Source: Mycobacterium europaeum (GTDB taxonomy: Bacteria > Actinomycetota > Actinomycetes > Mycobacteriales > Mycobacteriaceae). From it: DNA of 64,000 nt. The translations under genes were made by a program, and so were the position numbers. Location: NCBI RefSeq assembly GCF_002102155.1, contig NZ_LQOU01000015.1:62001-126000 (forward strand), given 5' to 3'. The notes beneath the pieces were generated by a model. It saw only the letters and a program-made list of their open reading frames with translations. It had not been told where the DNA came from and ran no database searches. The first letter of the stretch is position 1; every line of letters begins with the position of its first letter. Below are positions 46,307 to 55,108 of this stretch, piece after piece.

Positions 46307-47389
46307 GTGCGCAGAGTCATTCAATTCTCCACCGGCAATGTGGGCCGGCATTCGTTGCGGGCCATCATCGGCAGGCCTGACCTCGAACTGGTCGGCGTGC
46401 ACGCCGCAAGCCCGGAGAAGGTCGGTCAGGACGCGGCGCGGCTGTGCGGCCTGGACGAACCGACCGGCGTCGTTGCCACCGACGACATCGACGCGCTGGT
46501 GGCCCTCGCCGCTGACTGCGTGGTTTACACGTCTCAGGGCGAAACTCGGCCGACGGAAGCCATTGAACAGATGGCCGCGTTCCTTGCTGCGGGCACCAAT
46601 GTCGTCGGCACGTCGATGGTGTGGCTGGTAACGCCGCGCCATGCCGACGAATGGTTGCGCGAGCCGTTGGCACAGGCCTGTGCGGCCGGTAACACTTCGC
46701 TCTACGTCAACGGCATCGACCCCGGTTTCTCCGGCGATACGTTGGTGCACTCGGCGGCCAGCCTGACCGCCCGGATCGATTCGATCACGGTGCAGGAGAT
46801 CTTCGATTACGGGAACTATGACGATGCCGAGTTCACCGGTGCCGCAATGGGATTCGGAACCACGGCCGACGACGACTCCCCGATGATGTTTCTGCCGGGA
46901 GTGATCGTGTCGATGTGGGGAGGTCAGGTCCGTGGCCTGGCGGACCATCTCGGCATCAAACTCGACGACGTGCGCCAACGCGTCGAGCCCTGGTACACGC
47001 CGGAGCGCATCGAATGCACGATGATGACGGTGGAGCCGGGGCAGATGGCCGCGGTGCGGTTTGCCACGGAGGGGGTGCTCGGTGGTGAGCCGGTGATCAC
47101 GCTCGAGCACGTGACCAGACTTACCCAGGCGGCGGCGCCCGACTGGGAGTTCCCGCCCGAGGGGCACACCGGCGTACACCGCGTCGTCGTGGAGGGCGAA
47201 CCCCGGGTGGAAATCAACACCCACGTTTCCCATCCGGTGCTGGATTCCACGGACGCCGGCTGCATCGCCACGGCGGCCCGGGCCGTCAATGCCATCGACT
47301 GGGTGTGCCGCGCGCCGCAAGGACTGATCGGCGTGGAAGACATCCCGCCGTCCGCGGCGATGCGGGGCCTGATGTGGCGCGAGCAGTAG
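46307..47389 (+). CDS. NAD(P)-binding DapB-like oxidoreductase
   Basis: A 360-aa protein starting at GTG 46307 behind AAGGACGAGG. RRVIQFSTGNVGRHSLRAI is a Rossmann loop of the dihydrodipicolinate-reductase-like / 2,4-diaminopentanoate-dehydrogenase-like group. DCVVYTSQGE, GTSMVWL, VNGIDPGFSGDTL and EIFDYGNYDD are typical of the mycobacterial paralogues seen in lipid and terpenoid loci. It is not the lysine-pathway DapB. It is probably in one transcript with the SDR upstream and is convergent with the next TetR. Substrate unknown. Confidence 0.85.
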   Translation: MRRVIQFSTGNVGRHSLRAIIGRPDLELVGVHAASPEKVGQDAARLCGLDEPTGVVATDDIDALVALAADCVVYTSQGETRPTEAIEQMAAFLAAGTNVVGTSMVWLVTPRHADEWLREPLAQACAAGNTSLYVNGIDPGFSGDTLVHSAASLTARIDSITVQEIFDYGNYDDAEFTGAAMGFGTTADDDSPMMFLPGVIVSMWGGQVRGLADHLGIKLDDVRQRVEPWYTPERIECTMMTVEPGQMAAVRFATEGVLGGEPVITLEHVTRLTQAAAPDWEFPPEGHTGVHRVVVEGEPRVEINTHVSHPVLDSTDAGCIATAARAVNAIDWVCRAPQGLIGVEDIPPSAAMRGLMWREQ

Positions 47390-47414
47390 CCGCGATGACC
47401 ACCAGCCGAATCGC

Positions 47415-48044
47415 CTACAGTGGCCAGCTATTCGGCTCTGTGGTGTAACGCAGGGCCGCGGCGGGAGGCAGCGGCCGCCGTGCGTTGACCGATATCGCAT
47501 CGACAACGAGGGCGACGTAACGTCGCCAACCGCCGCTGCCCTCATCCATGGTCGACAGCACGCTATAGAGCATCGCGACCAGGCGGGGCAGGTCATCGGT
47601 GACCAGGTCGGCGCGGATGCTGCCGGCAAGCTGACCTCTGCGGAGGAGGTCGCCCAGCGCTTCGTTGAGTGCAACCGAGATATCGGCCGAAAGCGCCCCC
47701 GACCGGTGCGCGGCCGTCAACAGGTTGTGTTCGCGGGCCCCCAGGGAGATCGCTGCTTCGATCAGTTGGGTGAGGCCGCTCAGCGGATCCTTGGCGTGGC
47801 GGGCCGTGTGGATCACCGGCGTGAGGTCCTCGGCGATGCTTTGATCCAGGGCGGCCCGAACCAGGTCGGCCTTCGCCGGGAACCTGCGGTAGAGGGTTCG
47901 CTCACCGACGCCGGCCCGCCGCGCGACCGCCTCCACCGGCGCATCGGGCCCCAACTCGCCGTAGACCTCGCGTGCCGCGCGCAGAATGCGCTCGACGTTG
48001 CGTGCCGCGTCCGCCCGCAACGGCCGGTCCTCAACCGCGGTCAT
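47415..48044 (-). CDS. TetR family regulator of the P450-SDR operon
   Basis: A 209-aa regulator with HTH VERILRAAREVYGELGPDAP and AVARRAGVGERTLYRRFPAKADL, typical of the TetR recognition helix followed by YRRFPAK. The C-terminal domain resembles the TetR_C type often paired with oxidoreductases. It is divergent from the P450 gene; two related operator-like sites lie in the 92-bp gap. Autoregulation plus control of the P450-SDR pair is the simple reading. Confidence 0.9.
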   Translation of the reverse strand: MTAVEDRPLRADAARNVERILRAAREVYGELGPDAPVEAVARRAGVGERTLYRRFPAKADLVRAALDQSIAEDLTPVIHTARHAKDPLSGLTQLIEAAISLGAREHNLLTAAHRSGALSADISVALNEALGDLLRRGQLAGSIRADLVTDDLPRLVAMLYSVLSTMDEGSGGWRRYVALVVDAISVNARRPLPPAAALRYTTEPNSWPL

Positions 48045-48058
48045 GCTGACAGCCTAAC

Positions 48059-48116
48059 TGACAGTTGACTGCCAACAAGGGGAGCTTTACGCTCTACAAC
48101 TGGCAGGTAACTGACA
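48059..48116 (+). promoter_or_regulatory. P450 promoter with paired operators
   Basis: -35 TTGACT (48065-48070), 17 bp and -10 TACGCT (48088-48093) face the P450 gene. TGACAGTTGACTGCCA (48059-48074) covers the -35, and TGGCAGGTAACTGACA (48101-48116) covers the start site. The second is close to the reverse complement of the first, so one regulator could bind both. Confidence 0.65.
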
Positions 48117-48136
48117 CTTAATGGGAAACATGGCTG

Positions 48137-49360
48137 ATGTCAATATCTTTCGAGGCTTCCGAATCGAGCCCTGAAGCGGATCTTCCTGTGTTGCCCGTCC
48201 CGCGGCCGACGCATTGCCCGCTCGCGGCCCCGCCCGCGTTCGCGGAGTGGCGTGAACAGCCCGGCCTGCGGCGGGCGATGTTCCAGGGCAACCCGGTCTG
48301 GGTGATCAGCCGCTACCACGACATCAGGGCCGCGCTGGTCGATCCGCGCTTGTCCGCGAAGACCATTCCGGATTCGATCCTCCCGACCGATGCCGACGAC
48401 AAGGTCGCGGTGATGTTCGCGCGGATTGACGATCCCGAGCATCACCGGTTGCGGCGCATGATGACGAGCAACTTCACCTTCCGGCGTTGCGAATCGATGC
48501 GGCCGCACATTCAGGACATGGTCGACCACTATCTCGGCCAGATGATCGCCAACGGTGCGCCGGCCGATCTGGTGCGTGAATTCGCCTTACCCGTGCCGTC
48601 AATGGTGATCGCGCTGCTGCTCGGGGTGCCGCCCGAAGACCTCGAAATCTTCCAGCACAACACCACGAGGGGGCTTGACCAGAAATCCACCGACGAGGAA
48701 AAAGGCCAGGCGTTCGGGGCCATGTACGCCTACATCGAGGAGCTGGTGGAACGCAAAGCGCGGGAACCCGGCGACGACTTGATCAGCCACCTGCTCACCG
48801 AATACGTGGCGAAAGGCCAACTGGACCACACCACCACGGCCATGAACAGCGTGATCATGATGCAGGCGGGCCACGAGACCACCGCCAACATGATCTCGTT
48901 GGGAACGGTTGCGCTGCTGGAACACCCCGACGTGTTCGAGCGACTCGGGCAGACGGACGACCCGGCGGTCATCGCGAACACCGTCGAAGAGCTCATGCGC
49001 TACCTCACCATCGTGCACAGCCAGGTCGATCGCGTGGCGGCCGAAGATCTGATGATCGGTGGTCAGCTGATTCGCGCCGGGGAGTACGTCATGATGAACC
49101 TGCTCGCCGGGAACTGGGACGCCGAATTCGTCGACAACCCCGAATCCTTCGACGCCGATCGAAACACGCGCGGGCACTTGGGCTTCGGTTACGGCGTGCA
49201 TCAATGCATCGGAGCGAACCTGGCCCGCGTCGAGATGCAGGTCGCGTTCGCCACGCTGGCCCGCCGACTACCCGGGCTCAAACTCGCGGTGCCGCCGGAG
49301 GAATTGAGGTTCAAAGAGGCCCACATCTACGGCATGAAGGAACTTCCGGTGACCTGGTGA
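48137..49360 (+). CDS. Cytochrome P450
   Basis: A 407-aa bacterial class I P450. The I-helix is QAGHETTANMI (acid-alcohol pair modified to E-T), the K-helix E-x-x-R is EELMRYL, and the heme-thiolate loop is FGYGVHQCIGANLAR with the axial Cys. There is no membrane anchor; electrons would come from a ferredoxin, but none is encoded nearby. The downstream SDR starts inside its stop codon (GTGA), so hydroxylation followed by oxidation of the alcohol is a likely sequence. Substrate unknown; sterols, terpenoids or fatty acids are typical of related enzymes. Confidence 0.93.
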   Translation: MSISFEASESSPEADLPVLPVPRPTHCPLAAPPAFAEWREQPGLRRAMFQGNPVWVISRYHDIRAALVDPRLSAKTIPDSILPTDADDKVAVMFARIDDPEHHRLRRMMTSNFTFRRCESMRPHIQDMVDHYLGQMIANGAPADLVREFALPVPSMVIALLLGVPPEDLEIFQHNTTRGLDQKSTDEEKGQAFGAMYAYIEELVERKAREPGDDLISHLLTEYVAKGQLDHTTTAMNSVIMMQAGHETTANMISLGTVALLEHPDVFERLGQTDDPAVIANTVEELMRYLTIVHSQVDRVAAEDLMIGGQLIRAGEYVMMNLLAGNWDAEFVDNPESFDADRNTRGHLGFGYGVHQCIGANLARVEMQVAFATLARRLPGLKLAVPPEELRFKEAHIYGMKELPVTW

Positions 49361-50325
49361 AGGCGATGAGGTTCGACGGGCAGGTCGCCGTGATCACCGG
49401 CGCGGGCGGCGGCCTGGGTAGGCATTACGCACTGCTGCTGGCCTCCCGTGGCGCGCGGGTCGTGGTCAACGACATCGGCGGATCGGTGACTGGAAGTGGC
49501 GCCGACATCGAGCCCGCGAGCGTCACCGCGGCCGAGATCCGCCGGCAAGGCGGCGAGGCTGTCGCCGACGGTCACAGCGTGACCAGTCCGGAAGGCGCAG
49601 CGGCGATTATCGACACCGCCCTGCGCACCTGGGGGCGGGTGGACATCTTGATCAACAACGCGGGCATCGTCGGCGACGCGCCGTTCGAAGACATGACCGC
49701 GGATCGGCTGGAACCCCTCCTCGAGGTCCACCTGAACGGCGCGTTCTACGTCACCAGGCCAGCCTGGAAAGTCATGTGCGAGCAGAGGTATGGTCGCATC
49801 CTGAACACCTGCTCGGCCGCCGGAATCCTTGGCGCCGAAGGCATGAGCAACTACGGTGCGGCCAAGACCGGCTTGATCGGTTTGACCCGCGTGCTGGCCG
49901 CCGAAGGGGCCGAGCACGGCATCAAGGTCAATGCCATTGCGCCGATCGCCTACACGCGGATGCTGACGCACTCGCTCGAGAGCGTGGGCCAGCAGGATGC
50001 CCCCGCTGCGCGGGCGGTACTGGATGATCTTGTGGGCCAATACCTTCAGCGGCTGGACCCCGCGCGGGTCGCGCCAGTTGCGGCCTTCCTGACGCACCGG
50101 GATTGCCCGGTCTCCGGAGAGATCTACACGGCGGGCGCCGGACACGTCGCGCGCTTCTTCATCGGCAGGACAACGGGCTTCTATGACCCGGAGCTGTCGA
50201 TCGAGGATGTGCGTGATCATCTCGACGAGGTCCGCGACGAGGCCGGCTACACGGTTCCCCGCGGTCCGGGCGAGGAGATGGCTGAGCTGTTCGCGGCCAT
50301 CGCCGACCGGACACTCAGCAGGTGA
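49357..50325 (+). CDS. SDR, MFE-2/HSD17B4-like hydroxyacyl dehydrogenase
   Basis: A 322-aa SDR from GTG 49357 (ATG 49366 also possible). TGAGGGLGRHYALLLASRGARVVVNDIGG is the region of the cofactor loop (core TGAGGGLGRHYA). DILINNAGIVGD, TCSAAGILG and YGAAKTGLIGLTR give the rest of the active site. The ~300-residue length with a C-terminal extension (FYDPELSIEDVRDHLDEV) matches the dehydrogenase unit of peroxisomal multifunctional enzyme 2 and its mycobacterial homologues. It is coupled to the P450. Its stop overlaps the convergent lppI end by 11 bp. Confidence 0.9.
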   Translation: MKAMRFDGQVAVITGAGGGLGRHYALLLASRGARVVVNDIGGSVTGSGADIEPASVTAAEIRRQGGEAVADGHSVTSPEGAAAIIDTALRTWGRVDILINNAGIVGDAPFEDMTADRLEPLLEVHLNGAFYVTRPAWKVMCEQRYGRILNTCSAAGILGAEGMSNYGAAKTGLIGLTRVLAAEGAEHGIKVNAIAPIAYTRMLTHSLESVGQQDAPAARAVLDDLVGQYLQRLDPARVAPVAAFLTHRDCPVSGEIYTAGAGHVARFFIGRTTGFYDPELSIEDVRDHLDEVRDEAGYTVPRGPGEEMAELFAAIADRTLSR

Positions 50326-50983
50326 ACGCCGTGCCGACGCCGTCCGGGGCGGGCGCCGGCCGTAGACAGCCGAACGGCTCGATGCCCGCGGGACTGAATC
50401 GTGCCGCCGACTGGTGCGCGTAGTTCACGCAATACAGCCCGGTCGGATCGGCCCGGCAGCGGTCGTCGCCGAATGACAACGAATCGCCGCCGGCCAGCTC
50501 GGGCCCGTTGCCGTTGATGAACGGACCGGGGTCTCCGCGCGACGCACCGACCTGGAGGTTCACGCCGTCGAAGGTCACCCAGCCGCCCTGCCAGTCGCCG
50601 TAGGACGTCGGCGGGGCCGGCGGCGGATTGGTCAGGCTCACCAGGCACAGCAGGGCGGCACCGGTGTGCTTGGAGTCGGTCAGGCAGGAGACTTTGCCCC
50701 CCGCCGCCGTGAAGGCGATGTCGTCACCAAGCGCGGTGGTGGCGCCGTCGCGGACCGCGTTGTGAAAGTGACCCGGATCCGCGGGATGGGCCGCCTCGAT
50801 CCAGGCGATCACCGCGGAGATCGGTGCCCCGGCCTGCGGCGCCGCCGAGGGGGCCGGCGGTGTGCCTGCGGGGGCAGTGGCCGAAGCGCCCCCGGATGTC
50901 CGAGTGTGCTGCGCCTGGCCGCCGACCGTGTGGGAACACCCGGCGACCAGTAACGACGCTGCCAGCAGCGCGGCAATCCGCAT
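50315..50983 (-). CDS. lppI: Lipoprotein LppI
   Basis: A 222-aa lipoprotein: a signal peptide of about 15 residues ends in LLVAGC, a good lipobox, followed by a Ala/Pro/Thr-rich linker and a ~150-residue domain with several cysteines (VSCLTDS, ALLCLVS, DRCRADPTGLYCV, FGCLRP). Size and position match M. tuberculosis Rv2046. The function is unknown. TAGCCT six bases before ATG 50983 predicts a leaderless transcript. It is divergent from lipT. Confidence 0.88.
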   Translation of the reverse strand: MRIAALLAASLLVAGCSHTVGGQAQHTRTSGGASATAPAGTPPAPSAAPQAGAPISAVIAWIEAAHPADPGHFHNAVRDGATTALGDDIAFTAAGGKVSCLTDSKHTGAALLCLVSLTNPPPAPPTSYGDWQGGWVTFDGVNLQVGASRGDPGPFINGNGPELAGGDSLSFGDDRCRADPTGLYCVNYAHQSAARFSPAGIEPFGCLRPAPAPDGVGTAFTC

Positions 50984-50989
50984 CCAGTC

Positions 50990-51056
50990 AGGCTAACCGC
51001 CACGCGGTGAAAATAAGGCGCTGCGCGCGCGTTACGCCCGTCATGTCCGCTAACGT
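50990..51056. promoter_or_regulatory. Divergent leaderless promoters of lppI and lipT
   Basis: Leftward -10 TAGCCT (minus strand, 50990-50995) and rightward -10 TAACGT (51051-51056) each stand six bases from an ATG (50983 and 51063). Both mRNAs are predicted to start on the A of ATG. No clear -35 boxes are visible. Confidence 0.6.
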
Positions 51057-51062
51057 CGGGTT

Positions 51063-52568
51063 ATGCACCAGCGCACTGTGCGCGCACGCACGACGATCGG
51101 CACCGTGGAAGGCTTCACCCGCGACGGTGTCCACCGCTGGCGATCCATTCCCTACGCGCGGCCACCGGTCGGGCCCCTGCGGTTACGGGCCCCCGAGCCG
51201 GCGCAACCGTGGTCGGGTGTGCGGCATTGCCACGGCTTCGCCAACTGTGCACCCCAGCAGCGGCGCTACACCATGCTCGGGGTGGGCCGTTACCAGCCGA
51301 TGGGGGAGGACTGCCTCACGCTGAACGTCGTCACCCCCGAGGCGCCGGCCGAACACCCGCTGCCCGTCATGGTTTTCATTCATGGCGGTGGCTACATACT
51401 GGGCAGCTCGGCCACGCCGCTGTACGACGGAGCGGCGCTGGCGCGCCGCGGGTGTGTGTACGTATCGGTGAACTACCGGCTCGGCGCGCTGGGTTGCCTG
51501 GACCTGTCGTCGCTTTCGACCCCCGACATCACCATCGACGGCAACCTGTTCCTGCGCGACCTGGTGATGGCGCTGCGCTGGGTGAAAGACAACATCTCCG
51601 CGTTCGGCGGTGACCCGGACAAGGTCACGATCTTCGGGGAAAGCGCCGGGGCGCACATCACCGCCACCCTGTTGGCGGTGCCGGCCGCCGAAGGGTTGTT
51701 CGCCCGCGCCATCGCGGAAAGCCCCGCCTCCGGAATGGTTCGGTCGCGAGAGACGGCCGCGGAATTCGCGACGCGATTCGCCGCGATCCTGGGCGCTCGC
51801 CCGCAGGACGCCGCGGAGGCGCTGATGCAGGCGTCCCCGGCGCAACTGGTGGACGCCCAGCACCGGCTGATCGACCAGGGCATGGAGGACAGGCTCGGCG
51901 CCTTCCCGATCGGCCCGGTCGCCGGCGACGACGTCGTGCCGCTCGATCCCGTCGAGGCGATGCGGGCCGGCAGCGCGCACCGGGTCCCGCTCATCGTGGG
52001 CACCAACGCCGAAGAGGGCCGCCTGTTCACCCGCTTCCTCAAGATGCTGCCGACCAATCAAGCGATGATCGAGGAGCTGCTGGCCGACACGGAACCGGCT
52101 GCTCGCGAACGCATCACCGCCGCCTACCCCGATTACCCCGCGCCCTCGGCGTGCATCCAGCTCGGCGGTGACTTCGCGTTCGGCTCGGCGGCCTGGCAGA
52201 TCGCCGAGGCGCACAGCGCCCACGCGCCCACCTACCTGTACCGGTACGACTACGCGCCGCGCACGCTGCGCTGGTCGGGCCTGGGCGCCACCCACGCCAC
52301 CGAGTTGCTGGCCGTCTTCGACGTCTACCGCACCCGATTCGGCGCGCTGTTGACCGCCGCCGCCGATCGCCGCGCCGCGCTGCGGGTCAGTAACCAGGTA
52401 CAACGGCGGTGGCGGGCCTTCAGCCACTCCGGTGCGCCGGGCGACGACTGGCCCACCTACACCACCGCCGACCGTGCCGTGATGGTCTTCGACCGCAGGA
52501 GCCGCGTCGAGTTCGATCCACATCCGCACCGCCGGATTGCCTGGGATGGCTTCTCCCTGGCGCGGTGA
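51063..52568 (+). CDS. lipT: Carboxylesterase LipT
   Basis: A 501-aa type B carboxylesterase. Serine nucleophile in TIFGESAGAHIT, oxyanion FIHGGGYILGSS, Glu in GTNAEEGRLF and His in GLGATHATELL. QPMGEDCLTLNVVTPEAP is the family signature. No signal peptide is evident from ATG 51063. It corresponds to Rv2045c. It begins a rightward series with the phosphotransferase fusion (17 bp later) and gntK. The physiological ester is unknown. Confidence 0.93.
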   Translation: MHQRTVRARTTIGTVEGFTRDGVHRWRSIPYARPPVGPLRLRAPEPAQPWSGVRHCHGFANCAPQQRRYTMLGVGRYQPMGEDCLTLNVVTPEAPAEHPLPVMVFIHGGGYILGSSATPLYDGAALARRGCVYVSVNYRLGALGCLDLSSLSTPDITIDGNLFLRDLVMALRWVKDNISAFGGDPDKVTIFGESAGAHITATLLAVPAAEGLFARAIAESPASGMVRSRETAAEFATRFAAILGARPQDAAEALMQASPAQLVDAQHRLIDQGMEDRLGAFPIGPVAGDDVVPLDPVEAMRAGSAHRVPLIVGTNAEEGRLFTRFLKMLPTNQAMIEELLADTEPAARERITAAYPDYPAPSACIQLGGDFAFGSAAWQIAEAHSAHAPTYLYRYDYAPRTLRWSGLGATHATELLAVFDVYRTRFGALLTAAADRRAALRVSNQVQRRWRAFSHSGAPGDDWPTYTTADRAVMVFDRRSRVEFDPHPHRRIAWDGFSLAR

Positions 52569-52585
52569 CCTGGCACGCTGACCCC

Positions 52586-54598
52586 ATGCATGCCGACATC
52601 GCACAAGTCATCGAACGACCCGGAGACCTCACCGCCGAATGGCTGACCGCGGCGATCGGCGCCGGACCCGTCGCCGACTTCTCCGTGGAGCGCATCGGCA
52701 CCGGGCAGATGAGCGAGTGCTACCGCATCCGTCTCGACTACGCCGACGGCGCGGCGGGCCCCGACCGGCCCGAGTCCGTGGTGCTCAAGGTGGCGGCCAC
52801 CGACCCGGTGAGTCGGCAGACGGGGCTGGCCCTGGGCCTCTACGAACGGGAGGTGCGGTTCTACGGCGACATCGCGCCACGGCTGGGCGGGCCGATAGCG
52901 CCGTGCTATCACGCCGCCGTCGATACCTCCACCGGTGCGTTCGATCTGCTGTTGGGTGATGCCGGGCCGGCGGTCGTGGGGGACGAAATCGCCGGCGCGA
53001 CAGCCGAACAGGCGCACCTGTGCGTCGTCGAGCTGGGACGGCTGCACGGCCCGCTGCTCGGCGACACCGCGCTGGCCGAAGCGCCGTGGCTGAACCGCGA
53101 TTCACCGCTCAACCAGGCGATGATCGCGCCGCTGTACGCCGGGTTCGTCGACCGCTACGGCGACCAGATCGCGCCGGAGCACCGCGTGGTGTGCGAACGC
53201 CTGGTCGCGTCCTTCGACGGATACCTGGCCCAGGAGGCGGCACCCGACCGCGTCCAGGGCCTGATGCACGGCGACTACCGGTTGGACAACCTGCTGTTCG
53301 GGACGGCCGGGGCCGACCGTCCGTTGACGGTCGTCGATTGGCAGACGGTGTCCTGGGGTCCGGCCCTGACCGACCTGTCGTACTTCCTGGGCTGCGCGCT
53401 GCCGACCCAGGATCGCCGGGAGCACTACGACGCGCTTCTGCGCGCCTACCACCGGGCGCTGGGGCCATCGGCACCCCTGTCGCTCGCCGACGTGGCCGAA
53501 GGCGTGCGCCGGCAAAGCTTTTTCGGCGTGATGATGGCGATCGTGTCCTCGATGCTGGTGGAACGTACCGAGCGCGGCGACCGGATGTTCATGACGATGC
53601 TGCAGCGACACTGCGATCATGTGCTCGACACGGACGCGCTGGCGACGCTGCCCGTCGCGCAGACGCCCGAACCCCTGCGGCCTTCGGAGGCCGACGAACT
53701 CGCGCATGCCCCGACCGCCGAGCCGCTGTGGAGCGAAAGCTGGTACGCCGACTTCGCCGATGCGGCACAGGGATTGGGTGGCTGGTTTCGCCTCGGCCTG
53801 ATCGCCAACGAGCAGACGGCGTGGGTGCACGCGCTGCTGTGCGGCCCGGACATGCCGACCGTGGCCGTGGACGTGCGGGTGCCGCTGCCGGCGGACCCGT
53901 GGGTATTGGGCACCGACTCCTTCGAACTCGGCCACGCCGCGACGGCGCCGCTGCAGGCCTACCGCCTCGACCTGCGAGCGCGGGCTCAGGCCTACCCCGA
54001 TCCGTCGGCGTTGTTGCGCGGCGAGGCCGGCACCCCGGTCGAGATGACGATGAACCTGGTGTGGGACACCGACGGCGTCCCCTACAAGTACCGCATGACC
54101 ACCCGGTATGAGATCCCTTGCCGGGTCTCGGGCACGGTCACCGTCGGCGACACCGGCTACCGGGTCGAGTCGGTTCCCGGCCAGCGCGACCATTCCTGGG
54201 GTGTGCGCGACTGGTGGAGCATGGACTGGATTTGGAGCGCGCTGCACCTCGATGACGGCACCCACCTGCACGGGGTGAACATCCGCATTCCCGGCGCGCC
54301 GGCCTTCAGCATCGGCTACGCGCAGGGCGCGGACGGCGGCGTCACCGAACTGCAGACCGTCGACTCACGAGAGTCCTTCGGCGCCAACGGCTTACCGCTG
54401 AACGCCACGCTGACCCTGCAGCCCGGCGACATCACCGCCGACATCAACGTCTGCGGGCACGCGCCGGTACGCCTGACCGCGACCGACGGGCGGGTCAGCC
54501 AGTTTCCGCGGGCCTGGGCCACGGTCGCGACGGCCGACGGCCGACGCGGGGTCGGCTGGGTGGAGTGGAACCGCAACCTTCCCGCAGAAACCGAGTGA
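52586..54598 (+). CDS. APH-family phosphotransferase fused to a CrtC/AttH-like domain
   Basis: A 670-aa fusion. Residues ~1-350 are an aminoglycoside-phosphotransferase/choline-kinase-like domain: GTGQMSECYRI, VVLKVAA (Lys), the Brenner motif LMHGDYRLDNLLFG and the metal Asp in VVDWQTVSWG. Residues ~380-670 are beta-rich with PGQRDHSWGVRDWWSMDWIWS, a pattern of hydroxyneurosporene-synthase/AttH-like proteins (DUF7064/7065 type). ATG 52586 (MHADIAQVIERPG) is chosen over the long upstream extension inside lipT. The combination suggests phosphorylation plus lipid or terpenoid-like ligand binding; the substrate is not known. Confidence 0.82.
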   Translation: MHADIAQVIERPGDLTAEWLTAAIGAGPVADFSVERIGTGQMSECYRIRLDYADGAAGPDRPESVVLKVAATDPVSRQTGLALGLYEREVRFYGDIAPRLGGPIAPCYHAAVDTSTGAFDLLLGDAGPAVVGDEIAGATAEQAHLCVVELGRLHGPLLGDTALAEAPWLNRDSPLNQAMIAPLYAGFVDRYGDQIAPEHRVVCERLVASFDGYLAQEAAPDRVQGLMHGDYRLDNLLFGTAGADRPLTVVDWQTVSWGPALTDLSYFLGCALPTQDRREHYDALLRAYHRALGPSAPLSLADVAEGVRRQSFFGVMMAIVSSMLVERTERGDRMFMTMLQRHCDHVLDTDALATLPVAQTPEPLRPSEADELAHAPTAEPLWSESWYADFADAAQGLGGWFRLGLIANEQTAWVHALLCGPDMPTVAVDVRVPLPADPWVLGTDSFELGHAATAPLQAYRLDLRARAQAYPDPSALLRGEAGTPVEMTMNLVWDTDGVPYKYRMTTRYEIPCRVSGTVTVGDTGYRVESVPGQRDHSWGVRDWWSMDWIWSALHLDDGTHLHGVNIRIPGAPAFSIGYAQGADGGVTELQTVDSRESFGANGLPLNATLTLQPGDITADINVCGHAPVRLTATDGRVSQFPRAWATVATADGRRGVGWVEWNRNLPAETE

Positions 54599-55092
54599 GC
54601 GGACCCGCGCCCGTCGTGGTGATGGGTGTCTCGGGTTCGGGCAAGTCGACCGTGGGAACAGCACTCGCGCAACGCTTGCGGGTTCCCTTCGTCGACGCCG
54701 ACACGCTGCACCCGCGGGCCAACATCGCCAAGATGGCGGCCGGTGAGCCACTCGACGACGATGACCGCTTTCCGTGGTTGGACCGGGTCGGCGAGTGGTT
54801 GGCCGCACACCGCCGCGGCGGCGTGGTGAGTTGCTCGGCGCTCAAGCGCAAATACCGCGACCAGTTGCGCGGGCACTGCCCGCGGGTCGAGTTCCTCCAC
54901 CTCGCGGGTTCACCGGCACTGATCAGCGGCCGACTGGCCACCCGGACGGGTCACTTCATGCCGGCCGCGCTGTTGCGCTCGCAATTCGACGCGCTCGAGC
55001 CGCTCGCCGCCGACGAGTCCGGCGTGACCGTCGACGCCGGCCGGGACGTCGACGCGATCATCGACGCGTTCCTGTCGGGCCGGACGCCCTAG
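54595..55092 (+). CDS. gntK: Gluconokinase
   Basis: A 165-aa P-loop kinase of the GntK family, which makes 6-phosphogluconate from gluconate. Motifs: VVMGVSGSGKSTVG (Walker A), FVDADTLHPRANIAKMAAGEPLDDDDRFPWL (region binding substrate; core DADTLHPRANIAKM), SCSALKRKYRDQLR and GHFMPAALLRSQFDALEPL. GTG 54595 overlaps the previous stop (GTGA). Length is usual for the family. Confidence 0.92.
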   Translation: MSGPAPVVVMGVSGSGKSTVGTALAQRLRVPFVDADTLHPRANIAKMAAGEPLDDDDRFPWLDRVGEWLAAHRRGGVVSCSALKRKYRDQLRGHCPRVEFLHLAGSPALISGRLATRTGHFMPAALLRSQFDALEPLAADESGVTVDAGRDVDAIIDAFLSGRTP

Positions 55093-55108
55093 CCGGCGGG
55101 CGATCCGC

